Of a stretch of 64,000 nucleotides of DNA, positions 1 through 7,058 are shown in pieces. Within the stretch, counting starts at the first letter, position 1. The number at the start of each line of letters is the position of its first letter. The position numbers were made by a program, and so were the translations under genes. Where the stretch lies: assembly GCF_009711165.2 (NCBI RefSeq), contig NZ_WMID02000013.1, forward strand, positions 1 to 64,000, written 5' to 3'. Under the pieces are notes generated by a model. The model was not told the origin of the DNA. It made no database searches and worked only from the letters and a program-made list of their open reading frames with translations. The DNA is from Flavobacterium sp. MC2016-06 (GTDB lineage: Bacteria > Bacteroidota > Bacteroidia > Flavobacteriales > Flavobacteriaceae).

Positions 1-90
1 TCTCTCTAATGTCGAATCCTTGCTATTATTTCTCATCGTAACAAAATTTATTAAAGTTAAATTTTGTTACCGAAATAAGTAACCTTTACA

Positions 91-195
91 AGAATGACAA
101 GATTGTGCGAATCAGTTAGAAAAATAAAAAAACTTTGATTGCGGAATTTCTCGTGAAGATTCTTCGTTCCTCAGAATGACAAGATTGTGTGAATC
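91..195. repeat. Direct repeat in the noncoding leader region
   Basis: The first 342 bases hold no convincing gene. Two near-identical 23-base copies (91-113 and 173-195; core agaatgacaagattgtg) differ at one position. Similar AT-rich repeats occur in most long spacers of this window. I see no terminator or RNA gene here. The function is unknown. Confidence 0.6.
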
Positions 196-342
196 TACGA
201 GAGAATTAAAAAAATCTTTGCGCCTTGATGTCTTTGTGGCAAATAGAACCAAAACAAATAATAAAACTTTAAGAAATCAATTTTACATAGATGTTCAAAA
301 AGTAGTAATTTTGAAATTCGAAGTACAAAAAATAATATTATT

Positions 343-1635
343 ATGAAATATCATCAAATAAACAGCGCCCTTTTTGTAAAAAACCGCAGAAAATTTACGG
401 CAGAAATGAAACCTAACAGTGTTGCCGTTTTTAACTCAAACGACATTTACCCTATTAGTGCCGATAGTACATTGCCTTTTACACAGCACAGAGATATTTT
501 TTATCTGAGCGGTGTTGATCAGGAAGAAAGTATTTTGCTTTTGTTTCCAGATGCTCCTTATGAAAACCAAAAGGAAATACTTTTCCTTAAAGAAACCAGC
601 GAACACATTGCGATTTGGGAAGGTGAAAAACTAACTAAAGAACGCGCTTTTCAGGTTTCTGGAATTAGAACTGTTTATTGGTTACAGGATTTTCATAAAG
701 TCTTGAACGAAATGATGACTTACGCAGATACGATGTACATTAATACAAATGAACATTACCGAGCTACTGTTGAGACTGAAACTCGCGAGGCGCGTTTTGT
801 AAAATGGTGGAAAGAAAGATATCCAGCGCACCAAGTTGCAAAAAGCAATCCGATTTTGCAACGCATTCGTTCTATAAAAGAAAGCGAAGAAATTGATTTG
901 ATTCAGCAAGCTTGTGATATTACAGAACTTGGTTTCCGTAGATTGCTTTCGTTTGTAAAACCAAATGTTACGGAATACGAAATCGAGGCTGAATTGGTTC
1001 ACGAATTTATCCGTAACCGTTCTAAAGGTTTTGCTTACACGCCAATTATTGCTTCGGGAAATAATGCGAATGTTTTGCATTATATCGAAAACAATCAACA
1101 ATGTAAAGGGGGCGATTTGATTTTATTGGATGTTGCTGCAGAATATGCAAATTATTCTAGCGATATGACAAGAACAATTCCGGTTTCTGGAAAATATACA
1201 GAGAGACAAAAAGCGGTTTACAACGCTGTTTTGAGAGTCAAAAATGAGGCTACAAAAATGCTGGCTCCAGGAACGCTTTGGAAACAATATCATACTGAAG
1301 TTGGAAAAGTTATGACTTCAGAATTGCTTGGTTTAGGTTTACTAGACAAAGCCGATGTTCAGAACGAAAATCCGGAATGGCCAGCTTACAAAAAATATTT
1401 CATGCACGGAACTTCTCACCACATGGGACTTGACACGCACGATTATGGTTTACTTCACGAACCTATGAAAGCGAATATGGTTTTTACGGTTGAACCTGGA
1501 ATTTATATTCCGGCAGAAGGTTTCGGAATTCGTTTGGAAGATAATGTTGTGGTTCAGGAAAAAGGAGAACCTTTTAACTTGATGCGCAATATTCCTGTTG
1601 AAGTTGATGAAATTGAAAGTTTAATGAATTCATAA
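343..1635 (+). CDS. pepP: Aminopeptidase P family protein (M24B, Xaa-Pro aminopeptidase)
   Basis: This is a cytosolic metallopeptidase that removes an N-terminal residue preceding proline. The 430 residues have the two-domain layout of the family: an N-terminal domain (about 1-170) and a pita-bread catalytic domain. All expected dinuclear metal ligands are visible: D263, D274 (SSDMTRTIP), H359/H360 (GTSHHMG), E384 (TVEPG) and E399 (RLED). Length is normal for PepP. The ATG follows an AT-rich leader without a clear ribosome binding site, which is usual for this phylum. An alpha/beta hydrolase of the proline iminopeptidase type starts 8 bases downstream on the same strand, so the two probably form an operon acting on proline peptides. 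Confidence 0.93.
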   Translation: MKYHQINSALFVKNRRKFTAEMKPNSVAVFNSNDIYPISADSTLPFTQHRDIFYLSGVDQEESILLLFPDAPYENQKEILFLKETSEHIAIWEGEKLTKERAFQVSGIRTVYWLQDFHKVLNEMMTYADTMYINTNEHYRATVETETREARFVKWWKERYPAHQVAKSNPILQRIRSIKESEEIDLIQQACDITELGFRRLLSFVKPNVTEYEIEAELVHEFIRNRSKGFAYTPIIASGNNANVLHYIENNQQCKGGDLILLDVAAEYANYSSDMTRTIPVSGKYTERQKAVYNAVLRVKNEATKMLAPGTLWKQYHTEVGKVMTSELLGLGLLDKADVQNENPEWPAYKKYFMHGTSHHMGLDTHDYGLLHEPMKANMVFTVEPGIYIPAEGFGIRLEDNVVVQEKGEPFNLMRNIPVEVDEIESLMNS

Positions 1636-1643
1636 TCGTAAAG

Positions 1644-2543
1644 ATGAAGAAGATTTTTCTATTTGCTTTTTTAATTTTTGTTGGAAAAACTTTCGCTCAA
1701 ACCGAAGGTTATGCTAAAAACAATGATGCGAGTTTAACCTATTATAAAACATTCGGAAAAGGCGAACCGCTTTTGATTATCAATGGCGGTCCGGGAATGA
1801 ACAGTAATGGTTTTGCTGATATGGCTAAAGTTTTGGCTGAAACACAGGAAACAATTATTTACGACCAAAGAGGAACGGGGAAATCGAAATTGACAAAATT
1901 GGATTCTAAGACCGTTTCGATGAAATTAATGACTGATGATATTGAATCTTTGAGAAAGCATCTTAAAATTGAGAAATGGAACATTCTTGGACATTCTTTC
2001 GGTGGAATGCTAGCTTCTTATTATCCAACGGTTTATCCAAACAGAATTAATAAATTGATTTTGTCTTCGTCTGGCGGTGTTGATTTGACTTTATTGAAAA
2101 CGCCAAATCTTATTGAAGCTGGATTAAACCAAGCTCAAAAAGATTCTCTGAATTATTGGAATGATAAAATCGAAAAAGGCGACACTACTTACACGGCTAA
2201 AATTGGACGCGGAAGAGCAATGGCGCCAGCTTATGTTTACGACCAAAAATATGTTCCTGTTATTGCAGAAAGATTAACGCAGGGCAATATGACTATAAAT
2301 GGATTATTGTGGAGCGATATGCAGAAAATGAATTTTGACTGTAAACCTAAATTGAAAAGTTTTAAGAATCCTGTTTTAATTATTCAGGGAAAAGAAGACG
2401 TAATTAGTAATGAAATTGGTGAAATTGCGCATAAAGCAATTCCGAATTCAAAACTAATTTTATTAGAACATTCCAGACATTATGGATGGCTTGATGCGAG
2501 AGAAAAGTATTTCTCGGATATTAATTCTTTTTTAAAATCATAA
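1644..2543 (+). CDS. Secreted alpha/beta hydrolase, proline iminopeptidase-like (S33)
   Basis: The 299-residue protein begins with a signal peptide ending near residue 19 (KTFAQ), so it acts in the periplasm or envelope. The alpha/beta hydrolase core shows the oxyanion segment NGGPGMNSNGF (47-57), the DQRGTGKS motif (74-81), the nucleophile elbow GHSFGG with Ser118, the acid near D252 and the base at H279. GGPG and DQRGTG are hallmarks of the S33 prolyl aminopeptidase family, although the exact substrate cannot be read from sequence. It lies 8 bases after pepP and ends at a hairpin terminator, suggesting a two-gene peptidase operon. Confidence 0.85.
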   Translation: MKKIFLFAFLIFVGKTFAQTEGYAKNNDASLTYYKTFGKGEPLLIINGGPGMNSNGFADMAKVLAETQETIIYDQRGTGKSKLTKLDSKTVSMKLMTDDIESLRKHLKIEKWNILGHSFGGMLASYYPTVYPNRINKLILSSSGGVDLTLLKTPNLIEAGLNQAQKDSLNYWNDKIEKGDTTYTAKIGRGRAMAPAYVYDQKYVPVIAERLTQGNMTINGLLWSDMQKMNFDCKPKLKSFKNPVLIIQGKEDVISNEIGEIAHKAIPNSKLILLEHSRHYGWLDAREKYFSDINSFLKS

Positions 2544-2544
2544 A

Positions 2545-2583
2545 AAAACAAACGGCTTTCAGAAATGAGAGCCGTTTTTGTTT
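2545..2583 (+). terminator. Rho-independent terminator after the pepP operon
   Basis: Hairpin with an 8-bp stem (AAACGGCT/AGCCGTTT, arms 2550-2557 and 2570-2577) followed by a T run, directly after the hydrolase stop codon. Confidence 0.85.
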
Positions 2584-2660
2584 ATAAATTTTTCAATATA
2601 AATTAAACCAATTAAGGACTTTACCCAATGTCATTAAGTTAAGGAATTATTTAAAAAAGG

Positions 2661-2733
2661 CTCACGCAGATTTCGCAGATTTTAGCAGAATGGAAATAAA
2701 AAAATCTGCCAAATCCTCAGAATCTGCGTGAAG
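2661..2733. repeat. Intergenic palindromic repeat
   Basis: Imperfect inverted repeat with arms at about 2661-2673 (ctcacgcagattt) and 2721-2733 (aatctgcgtgaag). It lies in the 309-base spacer between the convergent hydrolase and ferritin genes. The spacer otherwise contains only the two flanking terminators. Confidence 0.6.
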
Positions 2734-2795
2734 AAATGTATTTCCTTTTGTCTTCTTTTACTAAATAAAAAGCCTATGCTTCTATGTGTTAAACA

Positions 2796-2836
2796 AAAAA
2801 GCCCTTAATGAGATTTTACATCATTAAGGGCTTTTT
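2796..2836 (-). terminator. Terminator of the ferritin gene (bidirectional form)
   Basis: Perfect 16-bp stem, AAAAAGCCCTTAATGA at 2796-2811 pairing with 2821-2836, with a 9-base loop and A/T runs at both ends. It lies 17 bases beyond the ferritin stop codon. Confidence 0.88.
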
Positions 2837-2852
2837 ATTTATAATTTGAAGT

Positions 2853-3371
2853 TTATCCAATTTTTGAAATCTGCAAATCCAATTCAAATTTGCCTGTTGC
2901 TTCATTTTCATTGATTAACTCAAAAAGCTCTAAAGCTCTTCTTGCATTTTTCTCTTCTTCTCTTTGTTCTACAACATACCACATCATAAAATTTTCTGTA
3001 GCATAATCATTTTCGGCTCTACATTTTGCAATTACTTTATTTACTGCTTGAGTAACTGCGATTTCGTTTTGTAAAGCAATTTCAAACACATCTTTAAAAG
3101 AGGCAAATTCTTGCTGAACTTCAGCAACAGATGGTGTAATTGCTATTCCGCCCATATCTGTAATGTATTTGAAAACTTTAAGAAAGTGTTCTCTTTCTTC
3201 CTCAGCTTGCTTATACATATAAGTTGCTGTTTTATCAAAACCATTTCTATCTAACCATGCCGCCATAGCTAAATATTTATTGGAAGCATCACTCTCTATT
3301 TTTGACTGTAAGTTTAGTATTGTCTCTACTCCTTCAACTAATGAAGAACTTGTTCTTAATAAATCTTTCAT
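2853..3371 (-). CDS. ftnA: Non-heme ferritin
   Basis: Cytosolic iron-storage protein that oxidises Fe(II) and stores it inside a 24-mer shell. The 172 residues match bacterial ferritins in length and show the four-helix pattern with ferroxidase-type ligands: a Glu in the first helix (IESDASNKYLA), the EEEREH segment of the second helix (Glu and His ligands), a Glu in ALQNEIAV and the acidic EQREEEKNA segment of the fourth helix. It is monocistronic with its own strong terminator. I saw no clear regulator site upstream. Confidence 0.92.
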   Translation of the reverse strand: MKDLLRTSSSLVEGVETILNLQSKIESDASNKYLAMAAWLDRNGFDKTATYMYKQAEEEREHFLKVFKYITDMGGIAITPSVAEVQQEFASFKDVFEIALQNEIAVTQAVNKVIAKCRAENDYATENFMMWYVVEQREEEKNARRALELFELINENEATGKFELDLQISKIG

Positions 3372-3459
3372 GGTATCTAATTTTTATACGTGTAAAATTA
3401 CAAAAATTAAAACCAACATCGCTGAACCCCAATAAATTTGGATTTATTCTAAGTAAACG

Positions 3460-3816
3460 TTAAATCAAATCAGCTGCCAAAACGCTGCAAAGCATAGAAT
3501 GTAGATTTAGCGTAAATTTGGTTCCATTTAATAATTCTCTAAGTTGCACTATTTCGCAAATGGTAAGATTTCTGGAGAAATTTCTTTTGGTAGTTTCTAT
3601 TAACTGCGCATCTGAGTGATCAGACAAATCATAAAGCATATTTAGAATATCAACGCTATTCACTTTTCTTTGAAAAATCAAAAAATCTTGAATTTTATAA
3701 CTCGATACCGTATCTACAAAATTGATAATAATACTATTGGTCAAATCACATTGATAACTGTATCCTTTTTCGGTTTCAAATAATATTTTGCTAGTCAAAT
3801 CACTAAATTCTGCCAT
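3460..3816 (-). CDS. Small conserved hypothetical protein (DUF6686-like?)
   Basis: The protein has 118 residues when started at the ATG at 3816. A longer reading begins at a TTG and would overlap the apparent promoter, so I prefer the ATG. A box matching TAnnTTTG (TAAATTTG, complement of 3839-3846) lies about 23 bases upstream. There is no signal peptide or membrane segment. The KGYSYQC segment near the N-terminus, followed by beta-rich then helical sequence, reminds me of a small Bacteroidota family annotated as DUF6686, but this is recall and not a search result. Function unknown. Confidence 0.6.
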   Translation of the reverse strand: MAEFSDLTSKILFETEKGYSYQCDLTNSIIINFVDTVSSYKIQDFLIFQRKVNSVDILNMLYDLSDHSDAQLIETTKRNFSRNLTICEIVQLRELLNGTKFTLNLHSMLCSVLAADLI

Positions 3817-4021
3817 TCTTATAAAATTAATAGGCCACAAATTTATATAAATTAAATGAATTTAAAACGTAATTAAGACTAATTTAAAATAACAAAACCC
3901 TGTTTTTGAGTTAGAATTAACAAATTGCAATCTTTTTTGCTATCTAAACTGCTATAACAATATAATAAACATCGCAAATAATTTTCAAAAACCAGATTAA
4001 CAAAAATGAAACAGAATAACT

Positions 4022-4052
4022 TTTGAAGGACGTAGATAAAACTCTAATTTTG
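4022..4052 (+). promoter_or_regulatory. Bacteroidota-type promoter, very short leader
   Basis: TTTG at 4022-4025, a 19-base spacer, then TAATTTTG at 4045-4052. This matches the sigma-ABfr consensus TTTG-N19-TAnnTTTG. Transcription would start near 4057, leaving only about 8 bases before the ATG at 4065. Confidence 0.7.
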
Positions 4053-4064
4053 TAAATCATTTAC

Positions 4065-4853
4065 ATGCTCAATATTTTGAAAAATATTCTATACAAAAAC
4101 ACAAAAATATCTTTTACTGATTCTGGCAAAGGAACCGCAATTGTATTTCTTCATGGTTTTCTTGAAAACAAAAAAATGTGGAAAGATTATGTTTCTTTTT
4201 TTTCTAATGAATACCGCATTATAACAATTGATTTATTAGGACACGGAGAATCTGATTGTTTGGGCTATGTTCATGCAATGGAAGATAATGCAAATGCTGT
4301 ACATGAAGTTTTAGAATATTTAAATATTGAGAAAGCAATCGTTGTTGGACATTCTATGGGCGGTTATGTTGGTTTGGCTTTCGCCGAATTGTATCCAGAA
4401 AATATTCAAAAATTGGTTTTACTAAATTCTACTTCAAGGGAGGATACGGCTGAGAAAAAATTAAATAGAACGCGCGCCATTAAAACTGTAAAACAGAATT
4501 ATGTAAACTTTGTAAGTCTGGCAATTGGCAATTTATTCAGCGAAAATAATAGAACTCGATTAACAGATGAAATTGAGAAAGTAAAAGATCAAGCTTTAAA
4601 AACTCCTTTACAAGGAATTGTTGCTTCTCTGGAAGGAATGAAAATTAGAAAAGACAGAGAATTTTTGTTGCGTGAAAATCTATTTCCTGTTTTATTAATT
4701 TTAGGAAAAAAAGATCCTGTTTTAAATTATGAAGAAAGTATTTCTCAGATAGAAGATACAACTGCAGAACTTGTTTCTTTTGAAGATGGGCACATGAGCC
4801 AAATTGAAAACAAGGAAGAATTAAAAGTTGTTTTATTAGATTTCTTTAAATAA
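4065..4853 (+). CDS. Alpha/beta fold hydrolase
   Basis: The 262-residue protein has no signal peptide, so it is probably cytosolic. It has the complete alpha/beta hydrolase set: HGF oxyanion motif (30-32), DLLGHGES (56-63), nucleophile elbow GHSMGG with Ser97, acid D217 (KKDPVL) and base H243 (DGHMSQ). The family includes esterases, lipases and carbon-carbon hydrolases such as MenH-like enzymes, and the substrate cannot be assigned. It stands alone with its own promoter and a terminator shared with the convergent Roadblock gene. Confidence 0.88.
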   Translation: MLNILKNILYKNTKISFTDSGKGTAIVFLHGFLENKKMWKDYVSFFSNEYRIITIDLLGHGESDCLGYVHAMEDNANAVHEVLEYLNIEKAIVVGHSMGGYVGLAFAELYPENIQKLVLLNSTSREDTAEKKLNRTRAIKTVKQNYVNFVSLAIGNLFSENNRTRLTDEIEKVKDQALKTPLQGIVASLEGMKIRKDREFLLRENLFPVLLILGKKDPVLNYEESISQIEDTTAELVSFEDGHMSQIENKEELKVVLLDFFK

Positions 4854-4873
4854 AAACCAACAATTATAGAATC

Positions 4874-4912
4874 AAAAAAGGCTGTTCAAAACAAATTGAA
4901 ACAGCCTTTTTC
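4874..4912. terminator. Bidirectional terminator between hydrolase and Roadblock module A
   Basis: Stem AAAAGGCTGTT/AACAGCCTTTT (4876-4886 with 4900-4910), with A and T runs on the two sides. It can serve both convergent transcripts. Confidence 0.88.
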
Positions 4913-4931
4913 TCATTTTTGGGGGCAAAAA

Positions 4932-5306
4932 TTAAAGTCTTGTAATAATGTCTTTTTTAAATTTAGACAACGTAGCTCTTGTTAAGCCAAGATTGGCTTT
5001 TCTAGAATCAACTGCTAAATAAATAAAGTAATTACCATCTTCAGATACATCTAAAATATGTATTTGATCTGTTAGTGTAATCAAGATATCGTTGATTTTT
5101 TGGTTTAATCCTAAAGCTTTAATAGCGCTTAGTTTTGCTTTTACAACTTCTAAGTTATAAGCAGATGCTAATTCTGGATCAAAATCAGGATTTACAGAAA
5201 GCGAACAGTAAGACATTCCTGTCTCAACCTCAGTTACTGAAACTGCGATAAATCCGTTAATATTTTCTTTTAAATCATTTTGAAAATTTTGCAAAAAATC
5301 TGACAT
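4932..5306 (-). CDS. Roadblock/LC7-like protein, second gene of module A
   Basis: A 124-residue soluble protein with the alpha-beta pattern of Roadblock/LC7 domains: an N-terminal helix, a strand GFIAVSVTEVETG, a DPELASAYNLEVVKAK helix, strands ILITLTDQIHILDV and YFIYLAVDS, and the ending KANLGLTRATL, which matches the characteristic NLGxxR close of the fold. By hand alignment about 78 of 124 positions equal the product of 17452-17832. Roadblock proteins usually dimerise and bind or regulate small Ras-like GTPases (MglB with MglA). No GTPase is encoded nearby, so the partner is unknown. It is 21 bases downstream of the first Roadblock gene, in one operon. Confidence 0.8.
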   Translation of the reverse strand: MSDFLQNFQNDLKENINGFIAVSVTEVETGMSYCSLSVNPDFDPELASAYNLEVVKAKLSAIKALGLNQKINDILITLTDQIHILDVSEDGNYFIYLAVDSRKANLGLTRATLSKFKKDIITRL

Positions 5307-5327
5307 GTTTTTTGTTTAATATTTAAA

Positions 5328-5648
5328 TTAGTTATTGAAGATCGTATCCATTTTGCGAAGCAAAAGTCCCATTTTACTAATATCTTTAGAAAGCAAAGCA
5401 ATACAATTATCGTAAGGATCTTTGTTTGCGACCACAATACCATCATTATTTTTAATCATAACTTGTTTAAGATCTCCATTGTTTACGTCTTCAGACATTT
5501 CTAAACACATTTTCAATATCATCCCAATCATTGCAGCCACATTACCGTCATATTCTAAATTTACCGATTCTATAAGAATTCCGTCTATGTTAAAACTTAA
5601 TCCAGATTCGGCTCCAGTCTCTTGTACTAGTGTATTTAAATCAATCAT
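5328..5648 (-). CDS. Roadblock/LC7-like protein, first gene of module A
   Basis: The 106-residue protein has a compact Roadblock/LC7 core: strand GLSFNIDGILIES, helix NVAAMIGMILKMCLEM, strands DLKQVMIKNNDGIVVANK and IALLSKD, and a final helix. It is related to the product of 17065-17421 but far more diverged than the second genes are from each other (about 30% identity by eye over the core). The start is a plain ATG. A box TAACTTTG (complement of 5677-5684) lies about 30 bases upstream. With the downstream gene it forms a two-gene operon, and a small basic-protein gene is divergent from it. Confidence 0.72.
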   Translation of the reverse strand: MIDLNTLVQETGAESGLSFNIDGILIESVNLEYDGNVAAMIGMILKMCLEMSEDVNNGDLKQVMIKNNDGIVVANKDPYDNCIALLSKDISKMGLLLRKMDTIFNN

Positions 5649-5676
5649 ATCGCTATATTATCATTTTATCAAGAGT

Positions 5677-5684
5677 CAAAGTTA
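5677..5684 (-). promoter_or_regulatory. Putative -7 element of Roadblock module A
   Basis: Reverse-strand TAACTTTG matches TAnnTTTG, about 30 bases before the ATG of the first Roadblock gene. I cannot see a well-placed TTTG element upstream, so support is partial. Confidence 0.45.
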
Positions 5685-5910
5685 TTTTAATAAAAACAAT
5701 TGTCCGATAAACACTTGTTAAAAAAAAGCCCTGAACAATTCTCTCGCTCACTTTTATTTATAGCATAATTATTAGCATTTTTTAGAATAAGATGTTCAAA
5801 AAAAATTAACAGAAAAAACAGATTTATACAAAAACTTAACATTTCGTTCCATATACCTCATTTCTAAGCACAAGGGATTAAACAAAACCTCAATAACAGA
5901 AGTTTTTATC

Positions 5911-5918
5911 TACCTTTG
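5911..5918 (+). promoter_or_regulatory. Promoter -7 element of the small basic protein gene
   Basis: TACCTTTG followed by CA is a full match to TAnnTTTG, 18 bases before the ATG at 5936. The upstream -33 element is not obvious. Confidence 0.6.
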
Positions 5919-5935
5919 CAAAAAAAATTATCCAA

Positions 5936-6079
5936 ATGAAAACTGTTGACGAATTACGCTTTGACTTAAATGTAAAACTGATGAAGTTTAGAAGATTTCG
6001 TATTGAAAACGGAAGCATAAATAATGCTATCTCGGAAGAAACTTCTAAGAAAGGATTCTTCAAAAAAATATTTAGCTAA
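5936..6079 (+). CDS. Small basic protein divergent from Roadblock module A (47 aa)
   Basis: The reading frame of 47 residues starts at an ATG 18 bases after a good promoter element and ends with TAA at 6077-6079. The product is basic, with an RF/KF-rich first half (LMKFRRFRIENG) and a KKGFFKKIFS tail. It has no signal peptide or obvious membrane span. It sits head-to-head with the first Roadblock gene, exactly as the 71-residue basic protein at 16669-16884 sits relative to module B. That protein carries a similar GKGIFKSI segment near its C-terminus. Function unknown; it may be a partner of the Roadblock proteins (inference). Confidence 0.6.
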   Translation: MKTVDELRFDLNVKLMKFRRFRIENGSINNAISEETSKKGFFKKIFS

Positions 6080-6086
6080 AAAGCAC

Positions 6087-6762
6087 TTATAAAAAAGCTG
6101 AATTTGTTAGATAACCCTTTTCAATAAATTCAGCTTTATCATTGATATTTAACACTTTACCTTCTTTTATTAAAAGTAAACGCGTTGAAATCTTGATCAC
6201 ATTCTGATAATTGTGGTCTGTAATGACAATTCCCTTCTTGTACGAATTTACTTTTATCATTTCCCCAACAATATCGACCATTTTCGGCGATAATCCGTTA
6301 TAAGATTCATCTAGTAAAACAAATTTTGAGGAATTAAAAAGTATAATTTTGATTTCGAGATAACACAATTCGCCGCTAGATAAGTCCTCATTTTTTTTCT
6401 TTAGTAAAACTTGAATAAATTCATCTTTACAAAAAAAACCTCTATTTTGTTTAGCGATAGATAATTTAATTGTTTTGCTAACCGACAAATAATTTGGAAT
6501 AAATTGATCTTGATGTAGATAACTAATTTCATTTAACGATATACTCGAATTATTTTTTTGTCAGGGAATCAACACGAATACATTTATCTGGAGCACTTTC
6601 TATCCCAAAAATAATTTTAATAAGGCTGATCCTACCAGAACCATTTCGTCCTAGTAAACCAATAATTTCTCCCGTTTCGCATTTCAGATAAACATCTGAA
6701 AGCAAGGTTTTTTGATTGAATTTTTTCTGAATTCCGTCGAGTTCTAAAATATGCTTTTTCAA
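6087..6762 (-). pseudogene. Decayed ABC transporter ATP-binding gene, frameshifted
   Basis: Two reading frames together make one ABC ATPase. The first (from a likely TTG at 6762, reading LKKHILELDG) carries Walker A as GLLGRNGSGR: the invariant Lys is Arg and the next residue is Ile. The second carries the Q-loop region (LHQDQFIPNY), the signature LSSGE, Walker B FVLLDES and the H-loop TDHNY. The frames meet at a 7-A run (complement of 6553-6559); removing one A joins them as ...SLTKNNSSISLNE.... The homopolymer could be a sequencing error, but the Walker A changes and the broken permease gene upstream support true decay. Family: small two-gene exporters common in flavobacteria. Confidence 0.75.
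6093..6137. terminator. Convergent hairpin, possible terminator
   Basis: Arms AAAGCTGAATTT and AAATTCAGCTTT are separated by about 20 bases. It follows the 47-residue gene and overlaps the 3' end of the decayed ABC ATPase gene. Confidence 0.5.
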
Positions 6763-7045
6763 AATATTTTGTTGAATAAAACCATCATTAAAACTATTAG
6801 AATCGCAGTACAAAAGTCAAGATGTAACTAAAAACTAAAAGTTGGATTTTTGAGATTCCGTTATTTCGGTAAAACAGATAATCGTTTTTACGATATATTT
6901 CTTTAAAGCCCACACTGGCCAAAAAGCCAAAACTTAAAAGCATGATAAAAAAATAATCAAAACTACCCAGCAAAACCAAAATAAAAAAACTACCAAATTA
7001 ACGATTAAGGTACTGGTAAAAAACTCAAATCTATTTAAAAACTTC
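6759..7045 (-). pseudogene. Decayed ABC transporter permease fragment
   Basis: Hydrophobic reading frames on the reverse strand are broken at least twice. One reads VLLGSFDYFFIMLLSFGF then a cytoplasmic turn (RKNDYLFYRNNGISKIQLL) and another hydrophobic segment. A +1 shift near 6812 restores a hydrophobic tail, TAILIVLMMVLFNKIF, whose stop TGA overlaps the TTG start of the ATPase gene (TTGA). Upstream of 6979 the frame is blocked by a TAA, while a different frame encodes more hydrophobic residues. This looks like the remains of a roughly 150-residue permease co-transcribed with the ATPase. Confidence 0.6.
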
Positions 7046-7058
7046 CTGATTATCTCTT

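Noticed and set aside
682..1101. 139-codon reverse-strand frame inside pepP
   Set aside because: It overlaps a fully supported gene on the other strand and has no recognisable protein features.
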